A DNA stretch of 64,000 nucleotides from positions 62,001 through 126,000 of the forward strand of contig NZ_JACOFR010000016.1 of NCBI RefSeq assembly GCF_019455385.1. The letters are read 5' to 3'. Source of the stretch: Bradyrhizobium sp. BR 10289. Its GTDB lineage: Bacteria; Pseudomonadota; Alphaproteobacteria; Rhizobiales; Xanthobacteraceae. The position numbers were made by a program, and so were the translations under genes. Shown here piece after piece: positions 35,774-44,626 of this stretch (the first letter of the stretch is position 1; every line of letters starts with the position of its first letter). The notes beneath the pieces were generated by a model. That model worked only from the letters and a program-made list of their open reading frames with translations. It made no database searches and was not told the origin of the DNA.

Positions 35774-35968
35774 TCAGCCGGCCGTGGTCTTCGCGGCGCG
35801 GCAATGCTTTTCGCACAGCGCCTCCAGCCTGACCCGGTCCGGCGCACTTCGAAGATTGTCATTTTGATGGAGCAGTTGCTCCAACTCGAGGGTTTCGTCT
35901 GGCGAAAGTCCGGCAAGGATGATCATGCCTTTGGCGTTGGTCGTGAACTCGAAATAACGAGTGCTCAT
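35774..35968 (-). CDS. Small hypothetical protein
   Basis: 64 residues, beginning MSTRYFEFTTNAKGMIILAG. Composition is protein-like (SPDETLELEQLLHQNDNL, then a charged helix EALCEKHCRAA) with no membrane segment. The ribosome-binding site is weak. I do not recognise the family. Confidence 0.5.
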   Translation of the reverse strand: MSTRYFEFTTNAKGMIILAGLSPDETLELEQLLHQNDNLRSAPDRVRLEALCEKHCRAAKTTAG

Positions 35969-36083
35969 CTGGAAATTCCGAAAAATAACATAGGATCAAA
36001 CATCGGCATCCCAGCGATAGGACGACAATCCGCCAGGAGCCTACAAGGAGACCGGCGCAAGATTTGCGCCATGCAACCCGCCA

Positions 36084-36317
36084 TCATGCGGCTGGCGCTT
36101 TATCCAGGTCGTCCGGCGTCGCAGGATAGGCCGGCCAATCGATCGGGATGCAGAAAAGACCGCGGCGATCGATTTCCCGAAGCAGGCGGTCCGCACGCTG
36201 CTCTGCCGGGAAGCCAACGAGACGCGTACCCGCCAGCGCATCGGCTTGCACCTCGTTGCGGATGAACTCGTAGGCCCGCAAGATGAAATGGTCGGAGAGG
36301 CCCTCAAAATTGTCCAT
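36084..36317 (-). CDS. Small hypothetical protein, second gene of a two-gene unit
   Basis: 77 residues (MDNFEGLSDHFILRAYEFIRNEVQADAL... ADRLLREIDRRGLFCIP). Helical and charged, no membrane segment. It begins 18 nt after the stop of the small membrane protein gene at 36336, so the two are likely co-transcribed. No known family recognised. Confidence 0.6.
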   Translation of the reverse strand: MDNFEGLSDHFILRAYEFIRNEVQADALAGTRLVGFPAEQRADRLLREIDRRGLFCIPIDWPAYPATPDDLDKAPAA

Positions 36318-36335
36318 GGCGATCCGAGGCTCTTG

Positions 36336-36506
36336 TCACGACAATATCCATTCGAGGAAACACCAGCTGATCCAGGCGATTGCAACGATCCAGGCGATCA
36401 TCGCCGTGCCTGCCGCGGCAAAGAACGCAAGCGCGACCAGATAGTCGCCGGTCTGCCGGCGATGAACGCTGACGGACGCTTCCTGCGTGGCGGCTTTATT
36501 AAGCAT
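36336..36506 (-). CDS. Small membrane protein
   Basis: 56 residues read directly from the DNA, starting MLNKAATQEASVSVHRRQTG and ending FLEWILS. One strongly hydrophobic segment (DYLVALAFFAAAGTAMIAWI continuing VAIAWISW) makes it an integral membrane protein. AGGGA lies 8 nt before the ATG. Upstream partner of the 77-residue gene. Unknown function; a FixK-type box lies 161 nt upstream and might serve it. Confidence 0.6.
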   Translation of the reverse strand: MLNKAATQEASVSVHRRQTGDYLVALAFFAAAGTAMIAWIVAIAWISWCFLEWILS

Positions 36507-36666
36507 TTGGGTCCCTGATGGTTCACAGGGATAACGGGCTCAATGCGGCTCGACAAACGGAGGACGCTATTAACCTCACCAATCAACCTTAAGCCCGTGG
36601 GCGAAGGCGCGCTGCTTCACGCTGCAGCGGACAAGCCATTCAGATTCCCCCGCACGTGACGGATGC

Positions 36667-36680
36667 TTGATCCAGATCAA
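36667..36680. promoter_or_regulatory. Perfect FixK/FNR box between two divergent small-gene units
   Basis: TTGATCCAGATCAA is a perfect TTGAT-N4-ATCAA palindrome in a non-coding region, 81 nt before the ATG of the Gly/Tyr-rich secreted protein (plus strand). Confidence 0.8.
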
Positions 36681-36761
36681 GCCTGCCACGGCAACACCAT
36701 CCGGAATGGGCAAGATGGCCGCGCAGAATGCGCCGCCCGCAAGCCAGGGAGTTGATCGATC

Positions 36762-37193
36762 ATGACCTCCGCGAATCCTCTGCGTATCGCCGTTCTCGTT
36801 GGAGCCGCCGCTCTGCCGCTCGGCACGGGCGCCCAGGCGGGCCCACTCCCGACGCACCTTTCGACGATGAAAGCGATGGTCGACCCGGCCACGACCGAAG
36901 TACGATGGGTCGGCGGCTGGCGTGGCGGCTACGGCTATCGCGGCGTGGGCTGGGGCGGCTACCGCGGCGGCTGGGGCTATCGCGGAAGCTGGGGTTATCG
37001 CGGCTATGGTTATCGCGGCCTCGGCTACGGTGTGGCTGCCGGCGCGGTGGTCGGCGGCGCGATTGCGCGGAGCGCCTATTACGGCGGCTATGGCAGCGGA
37101 TACTACGGCGGTTATCCCGGCTACCCGGCTGCATCCTACTATGGCTATGGCGGCGATTATTGCCCGCCATCCGGCAGCTACTGGGCTTATTAG
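36762..37193 (+). CDS. Gly/Tyr-rich secreted protein
   Basis: 143 residues. A Sec signal (IAVLVGAAALPLGTGAQA) precedes a region of tandem GYRG/WGYRG-like repeats (residues about 50-90), a short Ala/Gly/Val hydrophobic stretch (VAAGAVVGGAIA), and a Tyr/Gly/Pro tail ending YWAY. Such low-complexity glycine-rich proteins are common on rhizobial envelopes, function unknown. A perfect FixK box upstream predicts low-oxygen induction. Confidence 0.75.
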   Translation: MTSANPLRIAVLVGAAALPLGTGAQAGPLPTHLSTMKAMVDPATTEVRWVGGWRGGYGYRGVGWGGYRGGWGYRGSWGYRGYGYRGLGYGVAAGAVVGGAIARSAYYGGYGSGYYGGYPGYPAASYYGYGGDYCPPSGSYWAY

Positions 37194-37274
37194 CTGAAAC
37201 AAACCCGCCTCTTCGGAGGATGGCTCGCCACGAGCCACCGATCTCGGAAGCGCCACCTCATGGGCGGGCGCAGC

Positions 37275-38375
37275 TCATCCCTCGCCCGCCGGGGGCACGA
37301 CATACAGTGTCAGCGCAAACACCGCGTAGATGAAGATCATCAGCGCGCCGACGAACCATGCCGAGCGTCCGCTCGTGGTGATGAAGGTCGCCGTGACCGT
37401 TGCAATCATCACCATGGTGACGGCACCCGGCCAGAACTGCAGGTTCATGGGCGTGGGGCCGACGACGTAGCTGAGCAGCACCAGCGCGGGAGCGACGAAC
37501 AGCGCGATCTGGGAGGCGCTACCGAGCGCAATGCTGACGGCCATGTCGAGGCGATCCTTGCGCGAAGCTGCAAAAGCCACCGCGAATTCCGCGGCAGCTC
37601 CGACCAGCGAAACGATGATGAAGCCGACGAACGCCGGACTCATGCCGAACGTTTCCGCCGCCTTCTGCACCGATTCCACGAAGATCTCGCTCACCAGCGC
37701 GACCAGCACGGTGACGACCAGCAGCGTGCCGACGGCCGTTCCGATCGGCCAATGCGCTTCCTCGTTCTCGCCGTGATCGGCGCTTGCGAACAATTCCTTA
37801 TGGGTCCCGAGCGAGAACCACAGGCCGAGCGCATAAGCCATGATCAGCAGCACCGAAATGCCGACGCTGAGCTTGTTCAGGATGCCTCCATCCTGGGGCA
37901 GGTGTTCGAGATCGGCGACCGCCGAAGGCGCTAGCAAGGCGACGGTCGCCATCAGCAGCAGGCCGGATGAGAGCCGCGCGCTGGCGCGGTTGTACTCCTG
38001 CACATGGTAGCGCAGGCCGCCGAGCAGCAGGCAGGCGCCAAGCATGAACAGCGCGTTGGTGACGATCGCGCCCGCAATCGAGGCCTTCACAAGCATATAC
38101 TGGCCGGCGCGCAGCGCCGTGACGGCGATGATCAGCTCCGTCAGATTGCCGAGCGTCGCATTGAGCAGCCCTCCTACGGCATCGCCGGTTTTTGCGGCAA
38201 CCGCCTCGGTGGCATGGCTGAGCAGCGCCGCCAGCGGCACGATCGCAAGCACGGCCAGCACGAACAGCAGCGTATGGGAATGCGGTGCTATCGTGTCCGC
38301 CACCAGCACGATCGGCGCGAAGACCAGCATCCAGAGCAGAGGGGTATCCCGGATTTCCTTGACCAATGTTTGCAT
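37275..38375 (-). CDS. Ca2+/H+ antiporter (CaCA/CAX family)
   Basis: 366 residues with eleven or so membrane helices and the two inverted alpha-repeats: GGLLNATLGNLTELIIAV near residues 68-85 and VSLVGAAAEFAVAFAASRKDRLDMAVSIALGSASQIALF in the second half, both with the GNxxE-type acidic residues that bind Ca2+. An acidic linker (SADHGENEEAHW) separates the halves. It exchanges cytoplasmic Ca2+ for H+. A FixK-type box lies 63 nt before the ATG. Confidence 0.92.
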   Translation of the reverse strand: MQTLVKEIRDTPLLWMLVFAPIVLVADTIAPHSHTLLFVLAVLAIVPLAALLSHATEAVAAKTGDAVGGLLNATLGNLTELIIAVTALRAGQYMLVKASIAGAIVTNALFMLGACLLLGGLRYHVQEYNRASARLSSGLLLMATVALLAPSAVADLEHLPQDGGILNKLSVGISVLLIMAYALGLWFSLGTHKELFASADHGENEEAHWPIGTAVGTLLVVTVLVALVSEIFVESVQKAAETFGMSPAFVGFIIVSLVGAAAEFAVAFAASRKDRLDMAVSIALGSASQIALFVAPALVLLSYVVGPTPMNLQFWPGAVTMVMIATVTATFITTSGRSAWFVGALMIFIYAVFALTLYVVPPAGEG

Positions 38376-38437
38376 GCCGGCCGCCCCCCTCCATCGATGC
38401 TGCGATGGAAAGATCCAGCCGCCACACGGGGAAAGTA

Positions 38438-38451
38438 TTGATCTGTCTCAA
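38438..38451 (-). promoter_or_regulatory. FixK-type box upstream of the Ca2+/H+ antiporter
   Basis: TTGATCTGTCTCAA: perfect TTGA-N6-TCAA core, one mismatch to TTGAT-N4-ATCAA. The box begins 63 nt from the antiporter ATG, close to the 58-59 nt spacing seen at fixG and fixN. Confidence 0.65.
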
Positions 38452-38682
38452 TGCCCCCAGGTGACGGGGCGAGCGCTTTCTCCATTCCAGGGGCCTCTCG
38501 CGGCTCGCAAAGCCCGAGCCGCGTTCACATAAAATTGCTGGCAATCGCCTGACAAGTGTCGCCGCCTTGCGACGATGATCGGCACAGTCCAATCTCTGAC
38601 AATCGCGGCCCATGTTGCAGCCGTAACGTGCGCCGCAGATGAACGCTCTGTCCCTTCCACTTCGTCGCCGGAGGCGCGCACC

Positions 38683-39777
38683 ATGACCATTTGGGATCGA
38701 ACATCGCGAGGGCATCACGCCTGCCCCACCTGCCATGGCCCGTTCGCGTCGCGCCGCGGCTTTCTCGCAGGTGTCGGTGCGCTCGGTCTCGCCTCGGCCC
38801 TCCCAGCCGTTGTGGTGCAGGGACAGACCAGACCAACGCTGATCGACACCCACCTGCATTTCTATCCGCCCGAATACCAGAAGCTCTGGCTCGGCTACGA
38901 AGACGCCCGCAAGCAGCCGCACTTTCCCGGCCAGGTGGCCTGGACTCGCGAAAAACTCGTCGAGGACATGGACCGCAACGGCATCCGCACCGGCATGCTG
39001 TCGATCGCCTCCACGCCGGGCGTGTGGTTCGATCTGGGACCGGCGGAAGCGGGCCGGCTCGCCCGCAGCTGCAACGACTATGCGGCCGAGATGATGCGCG
39101 ATCACCCGGGCCGGTTCGGCCTGTTCGCGACCTTGTCGATGCTGGACATCGACGCCACGCTCAAGGAGATCGACTATGCCTTCGACACGCTGAAGGCGGA
39201 CGGCATCGGCCTGCAAAGCAGCTACGGCGACAAATGGCTCGGCAATGCCGCCTACAAGCCGGTGCTCGAAGAGCTGAACCGCCGCAAGGCGGTCGTCTAC
39301 GTCCATCCGCTGGTCGCGAGTTGCTGTAGCGCGCTCAGCGTCGGCACGTTCCCGGCAGTGATCGAGGTCCCGCATGACACCACGCGCACGGTGACGAGCC
39401 TTCTGCTCAGCGGCTCGTTTGCCCGCTACCGCGACATCAAATGGCTGTTCTCGCACGCCGGCGGCACCATTCCGATGATGGCCGGGCGCATCAATTCCTT
39501 CTATGGAGCACGGCCCGAGCTCAAGGAGTTTGCGCCGGAAGGGATCGAGGGCGAGCTGCGCCGGCTGCACTACGACACTGCGAATGCGACGTTCGCGCCG
39601 TCCATGGCCGCGCTGCTCAAGCTGGTCCCGGCGTCGCAGATCACCTACGGCACCGACTATCCATACTTCGGCTTTGGCCAGTTCGCAGAGCTGCAGAAGC
39701 TCGGCCTGTCGACAGGGGATCTCGATGCGATCGGCCACGAGAACGCCATACGTCTCGTGCCCCGCCTGCAGGCTTAA
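38683..39777 (+). CDS. Tat-exported amidohydrolase (ACMSD-like)
   Basis: 364 residues from MTIWDRTSRG. A twin-arginine signal (SRRGFLAGVGALGLASALPA) is followed by an amidohydrolase-2 barrel: metal motif TLIDTHLHFYPPEY, a mid-barrel VYVHPL, WLFSHAGGTIP and the late Asp in ITYGTDYPYFGFG. The family carries out metal-dependent decarboxylation or hydrolysis, and export through Tat implies a folded metal-loaded periplasmic enzyme. GGAGG lies before the start at 38683. Confidence 0.88.
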   Translation: MTIWDRTSRGHHACPTCHGPFASRRGFLAGVGALGLASALPAVVVQGQTRPTLIDTHLHFYPPEYQKLWLGYEDARKQPHFPGQVAWTREKLVEDMDRNGIRTGMLSIASTPGVWFDLGPAEAGRLARSCNDYAAEMMRDHPGRFGLFATLSMLDIDATLKEIDYAFDTLKADGIGLQSSYGDKWLGNAAYKPVLEELNRRKAVVYVHPLVASCCSALSVGTFPAVIEVPHDTTRTVTSLLLSGSFARYRDIKWLFSHAGGTIPMMAGRINSFYGARPELKEFAPEGIEGELRRLHYDTANATFAPSMAALLKLVPASQITYGTDYPYFGFGQFAELQKLGLSTGDLDAIGHENAIRLVPRLQA

Positions 39778-40012
39778 GTCCTGCACGACCGCGACCAGGG
39801 TTTAACATCAGGGGTTTCTCGGGTGCCGAGGCCCCGCCGTAGACCGGCCACGAGCTAATAGCTCGGAGCCCTGGCGATCGCCGACACGCCGACATTGGCA
39901 GAGCCGCAGCGGCCAGGCTGCCGGAGAACCCGGCGGCCACGCGATGTGCCATCGCTCTCCAGCATGGATCACTTCCCGCCGTGTGCATTGACAGCCTCTG
40001 CCCGCGCTTTAA

Positions 40013-40023
40013 TGCATATACAT
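40013..40023 (+). promoter_or_regulatory. HutC/GntR-like operator before the cyclodeaminase-like gene
   Basis: TGCATATACAT, one mismatch from the HutC-subfamily consensus yGTMTATACAy, 32 nt before the ATG. It shares the continuation TATACATATTCC with the site at 44627-44642. Confidence 0.5.
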
Positions 40024-40055
40024 ATTCCGGAGCCGTCCTATCGGGAGCCGCCGCC

Positions 40056-41057
40056 ATGCCGCCGATCTATATCGCCTATCTGAACCGCCTCGATATCGAG
40101 GAGCTCAAGATCACCGACGAGGAGATCCTGGCTGCGATCGAGACGAGCCTGGCGGCGCAGGGGCGCGGCAACACGGTCATCGAGCCGCGCGTCCATCTTG
40201 AGCCTGGTGTCGCCAACGGCCATTTCAACGTGCTTCGCGGCGCGATCAAAGCGCCGATCGACAGGGCCGGCGTGAAAATCGTCGGCGACTTCGTCGACAA
40301 TTACAAGCAAGGGCTCCATTCGGAACTGGGACTGCTGGCCCTGTTCGATCCGTCCAACGGTGCGCCAAAAGCGATCATGGACGCCAGCGGCATCACCGAC
40401 ATGCGGACAGGCGCCGTCACCGCCATTGGCGCCAAATATCTCGCCCGAAAGAACTCGAAAGTCCTCGGCCATATCGGAGCACGCGGCACCGCCTATTGGA
40501 ACGTCCGGTTGCTGGATCATCTGTTCGATTTCGATGAGATCCGGGTGCATTCTCGGCGAGAGGAAAGCCGGAACGGCTTTGCCAAGCGGCTCTCGCGCGA
40601 TCTCGGCAAGAAGGTCGTTGCCACCGCGGATTGGCAGTCCTGCCTCGACGGCGCCGACATCGTCGTCGAAGCCTCTCGTCTCGATAAGCCGACGCCGATG
40701 CTCAAGACCGAATGGATCAAGAAGGGCGCCTTCGTCGTCCCCTACGGCACGATGAGCGCGATTGAACTCTCGTTGACCGATATCATGAGCAAACTGGTCG
40801 TCGACGATTGGGGACAATGCAAGGGCGGCAAGTTCGGCAGCCTCCGCGCTCACGTCGAGGCCGGCAAGCTGTCCGAAAAGACGCTGCACGCCGAGCTTGG
40901 ACAGATCGTCGCCGGGCTCAAGCCCGGCCGCGAGAGCGAGGCGGAGACCAATCTTCTTTGGCACCGCGGGCTTTCGCTCAGCGACATCGCATTGGGACAT
41001 GCCATGCTGGAAAAGGCCGAGCGCCTCGGCATCGGCCAGCGACTGCGGTTTGCGTGA
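40056..41057 (+). CDS. Ornithine cyclodeaminase / mu-crystallin family protein
   Basis: 333 residues from MPPIYIAYLNRLD, with GGGAG 10 nt upstream. Family features: substrate Arg/Lys segment (IEPRVHLEPG), GDFVDNYKQGL in the pocket, the MDASGITDMRTGAVTAIGAKYLA block, and a Rossmann motif LGHIGARGTAYWNVRLL (GxGxxG modified to GARGTA). The true substrate could be an amino or imino acid (lysine/ornithine cyclodeaminase, alanine dehydrogenase or ketimine reductase). Its stop overlaps the GTG of the next gene. Confidence 0.85.
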   Translation: MPPIYIAYLNRLDIEELKITDEEILAAIETSLAAQGRGNTVIEPRVHLEPGVANGHFNVLRGAIKAPIDRAGVKIVGDFVDNYKQGLHSELGLLALFDPSNGAPKAIMDASGITDMRTGAVTAIGAKYLARKNSKVLGHIGARGTAYWNVRLLDHLFDFDEIRVHSRREESRNGFAKRLSRDLGKKVVATADWQSCLDGADIVVEASRLDKPTPMLKTEWIKKGAFVVPYGTMSAIELSLTDIMSKLVVDDWGQCKGGKFGSLRAHVEAGKLSEKTLHAELGQIVAGLKPGRESEAETNLLWHRGLSLSDIALGHAMLEKAERLGIGQRLRFA

Positions 41058-41892
41058 CACTCAGCGCACCGCCGTCAGCGCTGCGCTACGTCGCCAACGC
41101 GCGAATGTATTCGGCCGCGCCTGCGGCGGCGGCGGCGTGGACCGAGCTGTTCGACTGGCTGGCGCGCGAGAGTGGCGTTGCACTGGACGTCATCGATCAT
41201 GCATTTCCGCTCCCGCTGTCCGATCTGTGGGCGCGCCGGGATCTTGGTGCAGCCTTCATGTGCGGATTTCCGTTCATGCTCTCGGCCGACCGACCCCGTC
41301 CTGTCGCGGCGCCGGTCCATCCGGCGCGCTCTACCGGGGCCGACCGGTCTACGCGACGCGGCTGGTCGTGCGCGCGGACTCCCGCTTTCAATCCCTTGAA
41401 GATACGTTCGGCGGCCGGCTTGGCTTCACCGTCCCGGACTCGCATTCGGGCTACAACGCCTTGCGCCACCATCTCGTGCCGTACTTTCGAAAGCACGGAG
41501 CGATGCTGTATCGCGAAAGCGTCGGTCCCCTGACGACACCGCGCCGCGTCGTCGCGGCGCTTCTCGACGGCGAGGTCGACGTCGGTCCGCTCGACAGCTA
41601 TGCGCTGGATCTGATGCTGCGCCACGACCCGCTGCTCGGTTCGCGGATCCGCATCGTCGCAACCACCGATCTGGCACCGATACCGTTTCTCGTGGCGGCG
41701 GCTGCATGTCTCGACGAGGTCGTCGCTAAATTGCAGGCCGCGCTCTGGACCTTTGCGACAGCGCCGGCCTGCGCCTCCTTGCGCGATCGGCTCTGCCTCG
41801 ACGCCTTCGCGGCCGTCGAACTTGCGGACTACGAGCTCACATTGCGCTGGGATGCCGAAGCTCGCGCCGCCGGCTACGCGAAGCCTGGTTGA
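41054..41892 (+). pseudogene. Frameshifted PhnD-like substrate-binding protein
   Basis: The coding sense begins at GTG 41054 (overlapping the upstream TGA) in one frame (LRYVANARMYSAAPAAAAAW ... GAAFMCGFPFMLSADRP, VAAPVH) and continues in another frame from about 41325 (LYRGRPVYATRLVVRADS ... YALDLMLRHDPLLG). Joining the two gives about 280 residues of a phosphonate/phosphite-type periplasmic binding protein fold. One base appears missing near 41310-41330. No signal peptide is seen, which is common for cytosol-annotated members of this family. Real inactivation or a sequencing error are both possible. Confidence 0.7.
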
Positions 41893-41904
41893 CCGGCGCC
41901 TCGA

Positions 41905-42945
41905 TCATTTGGCTTTTGCCGCATCGACGAAACTGTTGGTCCACAGATCATCCTTGGTCGCTGCGGCGTCGAATTCCTTGCCGAAATTGTTGCCGACCTC
42001 CTTGTTGAAGGTCAGCGCGTTCTTCATTCCCTCGACATCGATCCGGCCCCGCTCGGCCACGCCGCTGCTCATGCTCTTCACTGCCGAAGCGATCGCCTGC
42101 GGATCGGCCTTGGCGAAGAACTGCTTCTGGATCGCTTCGGCCACCTCAGCGGGCTTGTCGAGGACGGCTGCGCTTGCGGCCTGCATCGCGTTGACCGTCT
42201 TCTGAATCAGCTCGGAACTCGCGGGGCTGATCGGCTTCTTGGCGACCAGCACAAGATAGGGCTGCTTGGCGAGAAGCGGAAATTCATCGCCCATCGAGAC
42301 GAGAACGACGCCTGTGCCCGCCCTCTCCGCGAGAAATCCCTCGGGCGGAGAGAGAACGAAGGCATCGATTCGTTTGGCTTCGAGCGCCGCCTGGATGGCA
42401 ATGGGGCTGCCGACCTGCGCCACCTTGATGTCGTTTTTCGGATCAAGGCCCCCTTGCGCGGCGAGCCAGCGCGCTGCAGCCTCTTGGGCACCGGCCAGCG
42501 CGGTGGCGCCGAACGTCGCGCCTTTGAGGGCAGCCAGTCGCTTCGGCATGGGATCGGTCGGCTTCACACCGGCACGTTCGAGAAAGTCCTTCGACACGAC
42601 CAGCTGAAGCGTCACTTTGGACATCAACGAATAGACGATCTCGAATGGCTGGCCTTTGGCCACGGCACGCAGCATCGAATCCGGCCCGACCGCGGCAAGA
42701 TCGATATCACCTGCGTCGAGCGCCGCGAGGGCGGAGGCATCGCCACCGGGCAACGCCGCGACCGTGGCGGTGAGGCCTTGGGGCTTGAACGTGTCGAGCG
42801 CGCGCCCTGACCAGATCGGCAGGAAGCTCAGCGTCGGGGCTCCCAATCCAATGCGAACCGCCTGCTGGGCTGCGGCAAGATCGGGCAGCAACGAGACCGC
42901 CGCGGCAATTGCTGCCGCCCTCACCAGTTTCATCGTGACACGCAT
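41905..42945 (-). CDS. NitT/TauT-type ABC transporter substrate-binding protein
   Basis: 346 residues: signal peptide (LVRAAAIAAAVSLLPDLAAAQ), then an SsuA/THI5-like fold (VRIGLGAPTLSFLPIWSGRALDTFKPQGLTATVAALPGGDASALAALDAGDIDLAAVGPDS). GGGAG lies before the ATG. Third gene of the ABC unit, 15 nt after the permease. The ligand is unknown; the shared operator with the cyclodeaminase-like gene suggests a nitrogen compound. Confidence 0.88.
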   Translation of the reverse strand: MRVTMKLVRAAAIAAAVSLLPDLAAAQQAVRIGLGAPTLSFLPIWSGRALDTFKPQGLTATVAALPGGDASALAALDAGDIDLAAVGPDSMLRAVAKGQPFEIVYSLMSKVTLQLVVSKDFLERAGVKPTDPMPKRLAALKGATFGATALAGAQEAAARWLAAQGGLDPKNDIKVAQVGSPIAIQAALEAKRIDAFVLSPPEGFLAERAGTGVVLVSMGDEFPLLAKQPYLVLVAKKPISPASSELIQKTVNAMQAASAAVLDKPAEVAEAIQKQFFAKADPQAIASAVKSMSSGVAERGRIDVEGMKNALTFNKEVGNNFGKEFDAAATKDDLWTNSFVDAAKAK

Positions 42946-42960
42946 GGATGCACTCCCAGT

Positions 42961-43815
42961 TCAAGCGTCGATCGGGCCTGAACCCGACAATGTTCGCCAG
43001 CGCAGAAGGCGACGTTCGATCGCTCCGGCGATGAGGTTTGCGACGGTGACGAAGCCGAGCAGGATGACGATCCCTGCGAAAACGCCGGCAGGATCGTAGG
43101 TCGACGACGCCTCATGGATGAACAGGCCGAGGCCCTGCACTGACGATGTAAACTCGCCGACGATGACGCCGATGACGCTGTAGGGGATCGCCAGCCGCAT
43201 GCCGAGCATCACGAACGGTGCGGCGGCGGGCAGGAAAACATGATAGGTCAGCTGGCGCTGGTTGGCACCCATGATCAGCGTGAGATTGACGAGCTCACGA
43301 TCGACGCTGCGGACGCCCGCGAAAACGTTATAGAAGACCAGGAAAAACACCATGATCGAAGCGAGCGCGACCTTCGATCCAATGCCGATGCCGAACCAGA
43401 TGATGAACAGAGGAGCCAGCGCAATCTTGGGAATCCCATAGAAAGCCATCACATATGGTTCGAATATCCGCGCCAGCCGAGACGAGCGACCGAGCGAATA
43501 ACCGGCAAGCACGCCACCGGCAACGCCGATGACGTAACCAAGCACGAGCTCCTGTCCGGTGATCCACAGATGCGGATAGATCTCACCCGAAGAGAACAAT
43601 TCATACAGGCGCGCAACCACTGCGGTCGGCTTGCTGACATAGATCTCCTTGATCAGTCGCCCCGATGCCCATTGCCAGAAAATCAGCAGCGCGACGCCCG
43701 GCAGAAGCTTCACAAGCCATTGCAGGGCCTTTTCGCCGATCGCCCCCAGTCCGCCACCTGCAGATGCGAGCGAGGATCGGGGGGCAACCTCCCTCATGGC
43801 CTGCGGCTCGTTCAA
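42961..43815 (-). CDS. ABC transporter permease (SsuC/TauC type)
   Basis: 284 residues, six membrane helices, with the EAA-type coupling loop (FLVFYNVFAGVRSVDRELVNLTLIMGANQRQLTYHVFLPAAAPFVMLGMRLAI). Starts with ATGA overlapping the end of the ATPase gene by 4 nt, so the transporter genes are coupled. Confidence 0.9.
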   Translation of the reverse strand: MNEPQAMREVAPRSSLASAGGGLGAIGEKALQWLVKLLPGVALLIFWQWASGRLIKEIYVSKPTAVVARLYELFSSGEIYPHLWITGQELVLGYVIGVAGGVLAGYSLGRSSRLARIFEPYVMAFYGIPKIALAPLFIIWFGIGIGSKVALASIMVFFLVFYNVFAGVRSVDRELVNLTLIMGANQRQLTYHVFLPAAAPFVMLGMRLAIPYSVIGVIVGEFTSSVQGLGLFIHEASSTYDPAGVFAGIVILLGFVTVANLIAGAIERRLLRWRTLSGSGPIDA

Positions 43816-44603
43816 TGGATCTGTCCTGCCTGGAGCTGGGAGCGGAATTCGGTCCAGACCGCGTCGTAGGCGGCGGCAAAGCCCGGGTTCTTGAACGGCT
43901 CGAACATGTTCCTCGGTCGGGACAGGTCGATCGGGATATTGGCGAGCAGCCGTGACGGCCGTTGGCTCAGGACAACGACGTTGTCGGCCAGCAGCACGGC
44001 TTCCGTAATGTCATGCGTGACGAAGATGACGGTGGCACCGGCTTCCATGGACAATGTCTGGAGGTCGCTTTGCATCACCATGCGCGTTTGGGCATCGAGC
44101 GCGCCGAACGGCTCGTCCATCAGGATCACGTCGGGACGGTAGACGAGCGTGCGTGCGATCGATCCGCGCTTCTGCATACCGCCTGAGAGCTGGCTGGGAA
44201 AATGTTGCTCGAAACCCGTCAGCCCCACCGAACGAAGCACATCGTCAACCCGTTTCTGTCGCTCCTGCGCAGGGACGCCGCGCAGCACCAGCGGTAACTC
44301 GACATTTTCGCCGAGAGTCTTCCATGGCAGCAGCTGCGCCTGCTGCGGCACGAAACCGACTTCCGTATTGATCGAGGTGACCTTGCGACCACGGTGATGG
44401 ACCGCGCCTCGCGTTGGAAGAAGCAGGCCGGCGGCCATCTGGAGCAGCGTACTTTTCCCGCAGCCGCTCGGTCCGATGACGGCGATGAATTTGCCGCGGG
44501 CGGCCTCGAAGCTGATCCCGTCCAGCACGCGAATCTGGCTTCGCTGCCCTGGCGACGGAAAATCCTGTCCTATTCCGTCGAACAAAAGCACGCGATCGTC
44601 CAT
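43812..44603 (-). CDS. ABC transporter ATP-binding protein (SsuB/TauB type)
   Basis: 263 residues from ATG 44603 (a TTG 9 nt further out is also possible). Walker A GPSGCGKST, Q-loop FVPQQ, a slightly altered signature LSGGMQKRGSIART, Walker B VILMDEPFGALD and H-loop VTHD. GAGGG precedes the start. First gene of the unit; a HutC-like operator lies 24 nt upstream. Confidence 0.9.
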   Translation of the reverse strand: MDDRVLLFDGIGQDFPSPGQRSQIRVLDGISFEAARGKFIAVIGPSGCGKSTLLQMAAGLLLPTRGAVHHRGRKVTSINTEVGFVPQQAQLLPWKTLGENVELPLVLRGVPAQERQKRVDDVLRSVGLTGFEQHFPSQLSGGMQKRGSIARTLVYRPDVILMDEPFGALDAQTRMVMQSDLQTLSMEAGATVIFVTHDITEAVLLADNVVVLSQRPSRLLANIPIDLSRPRNMFEPFKNPGFAAAYDAVWTEFRSQLQAGQIH

Positions 44604-44626
44604 GCCGATCAACCCTCAAGCCAACA

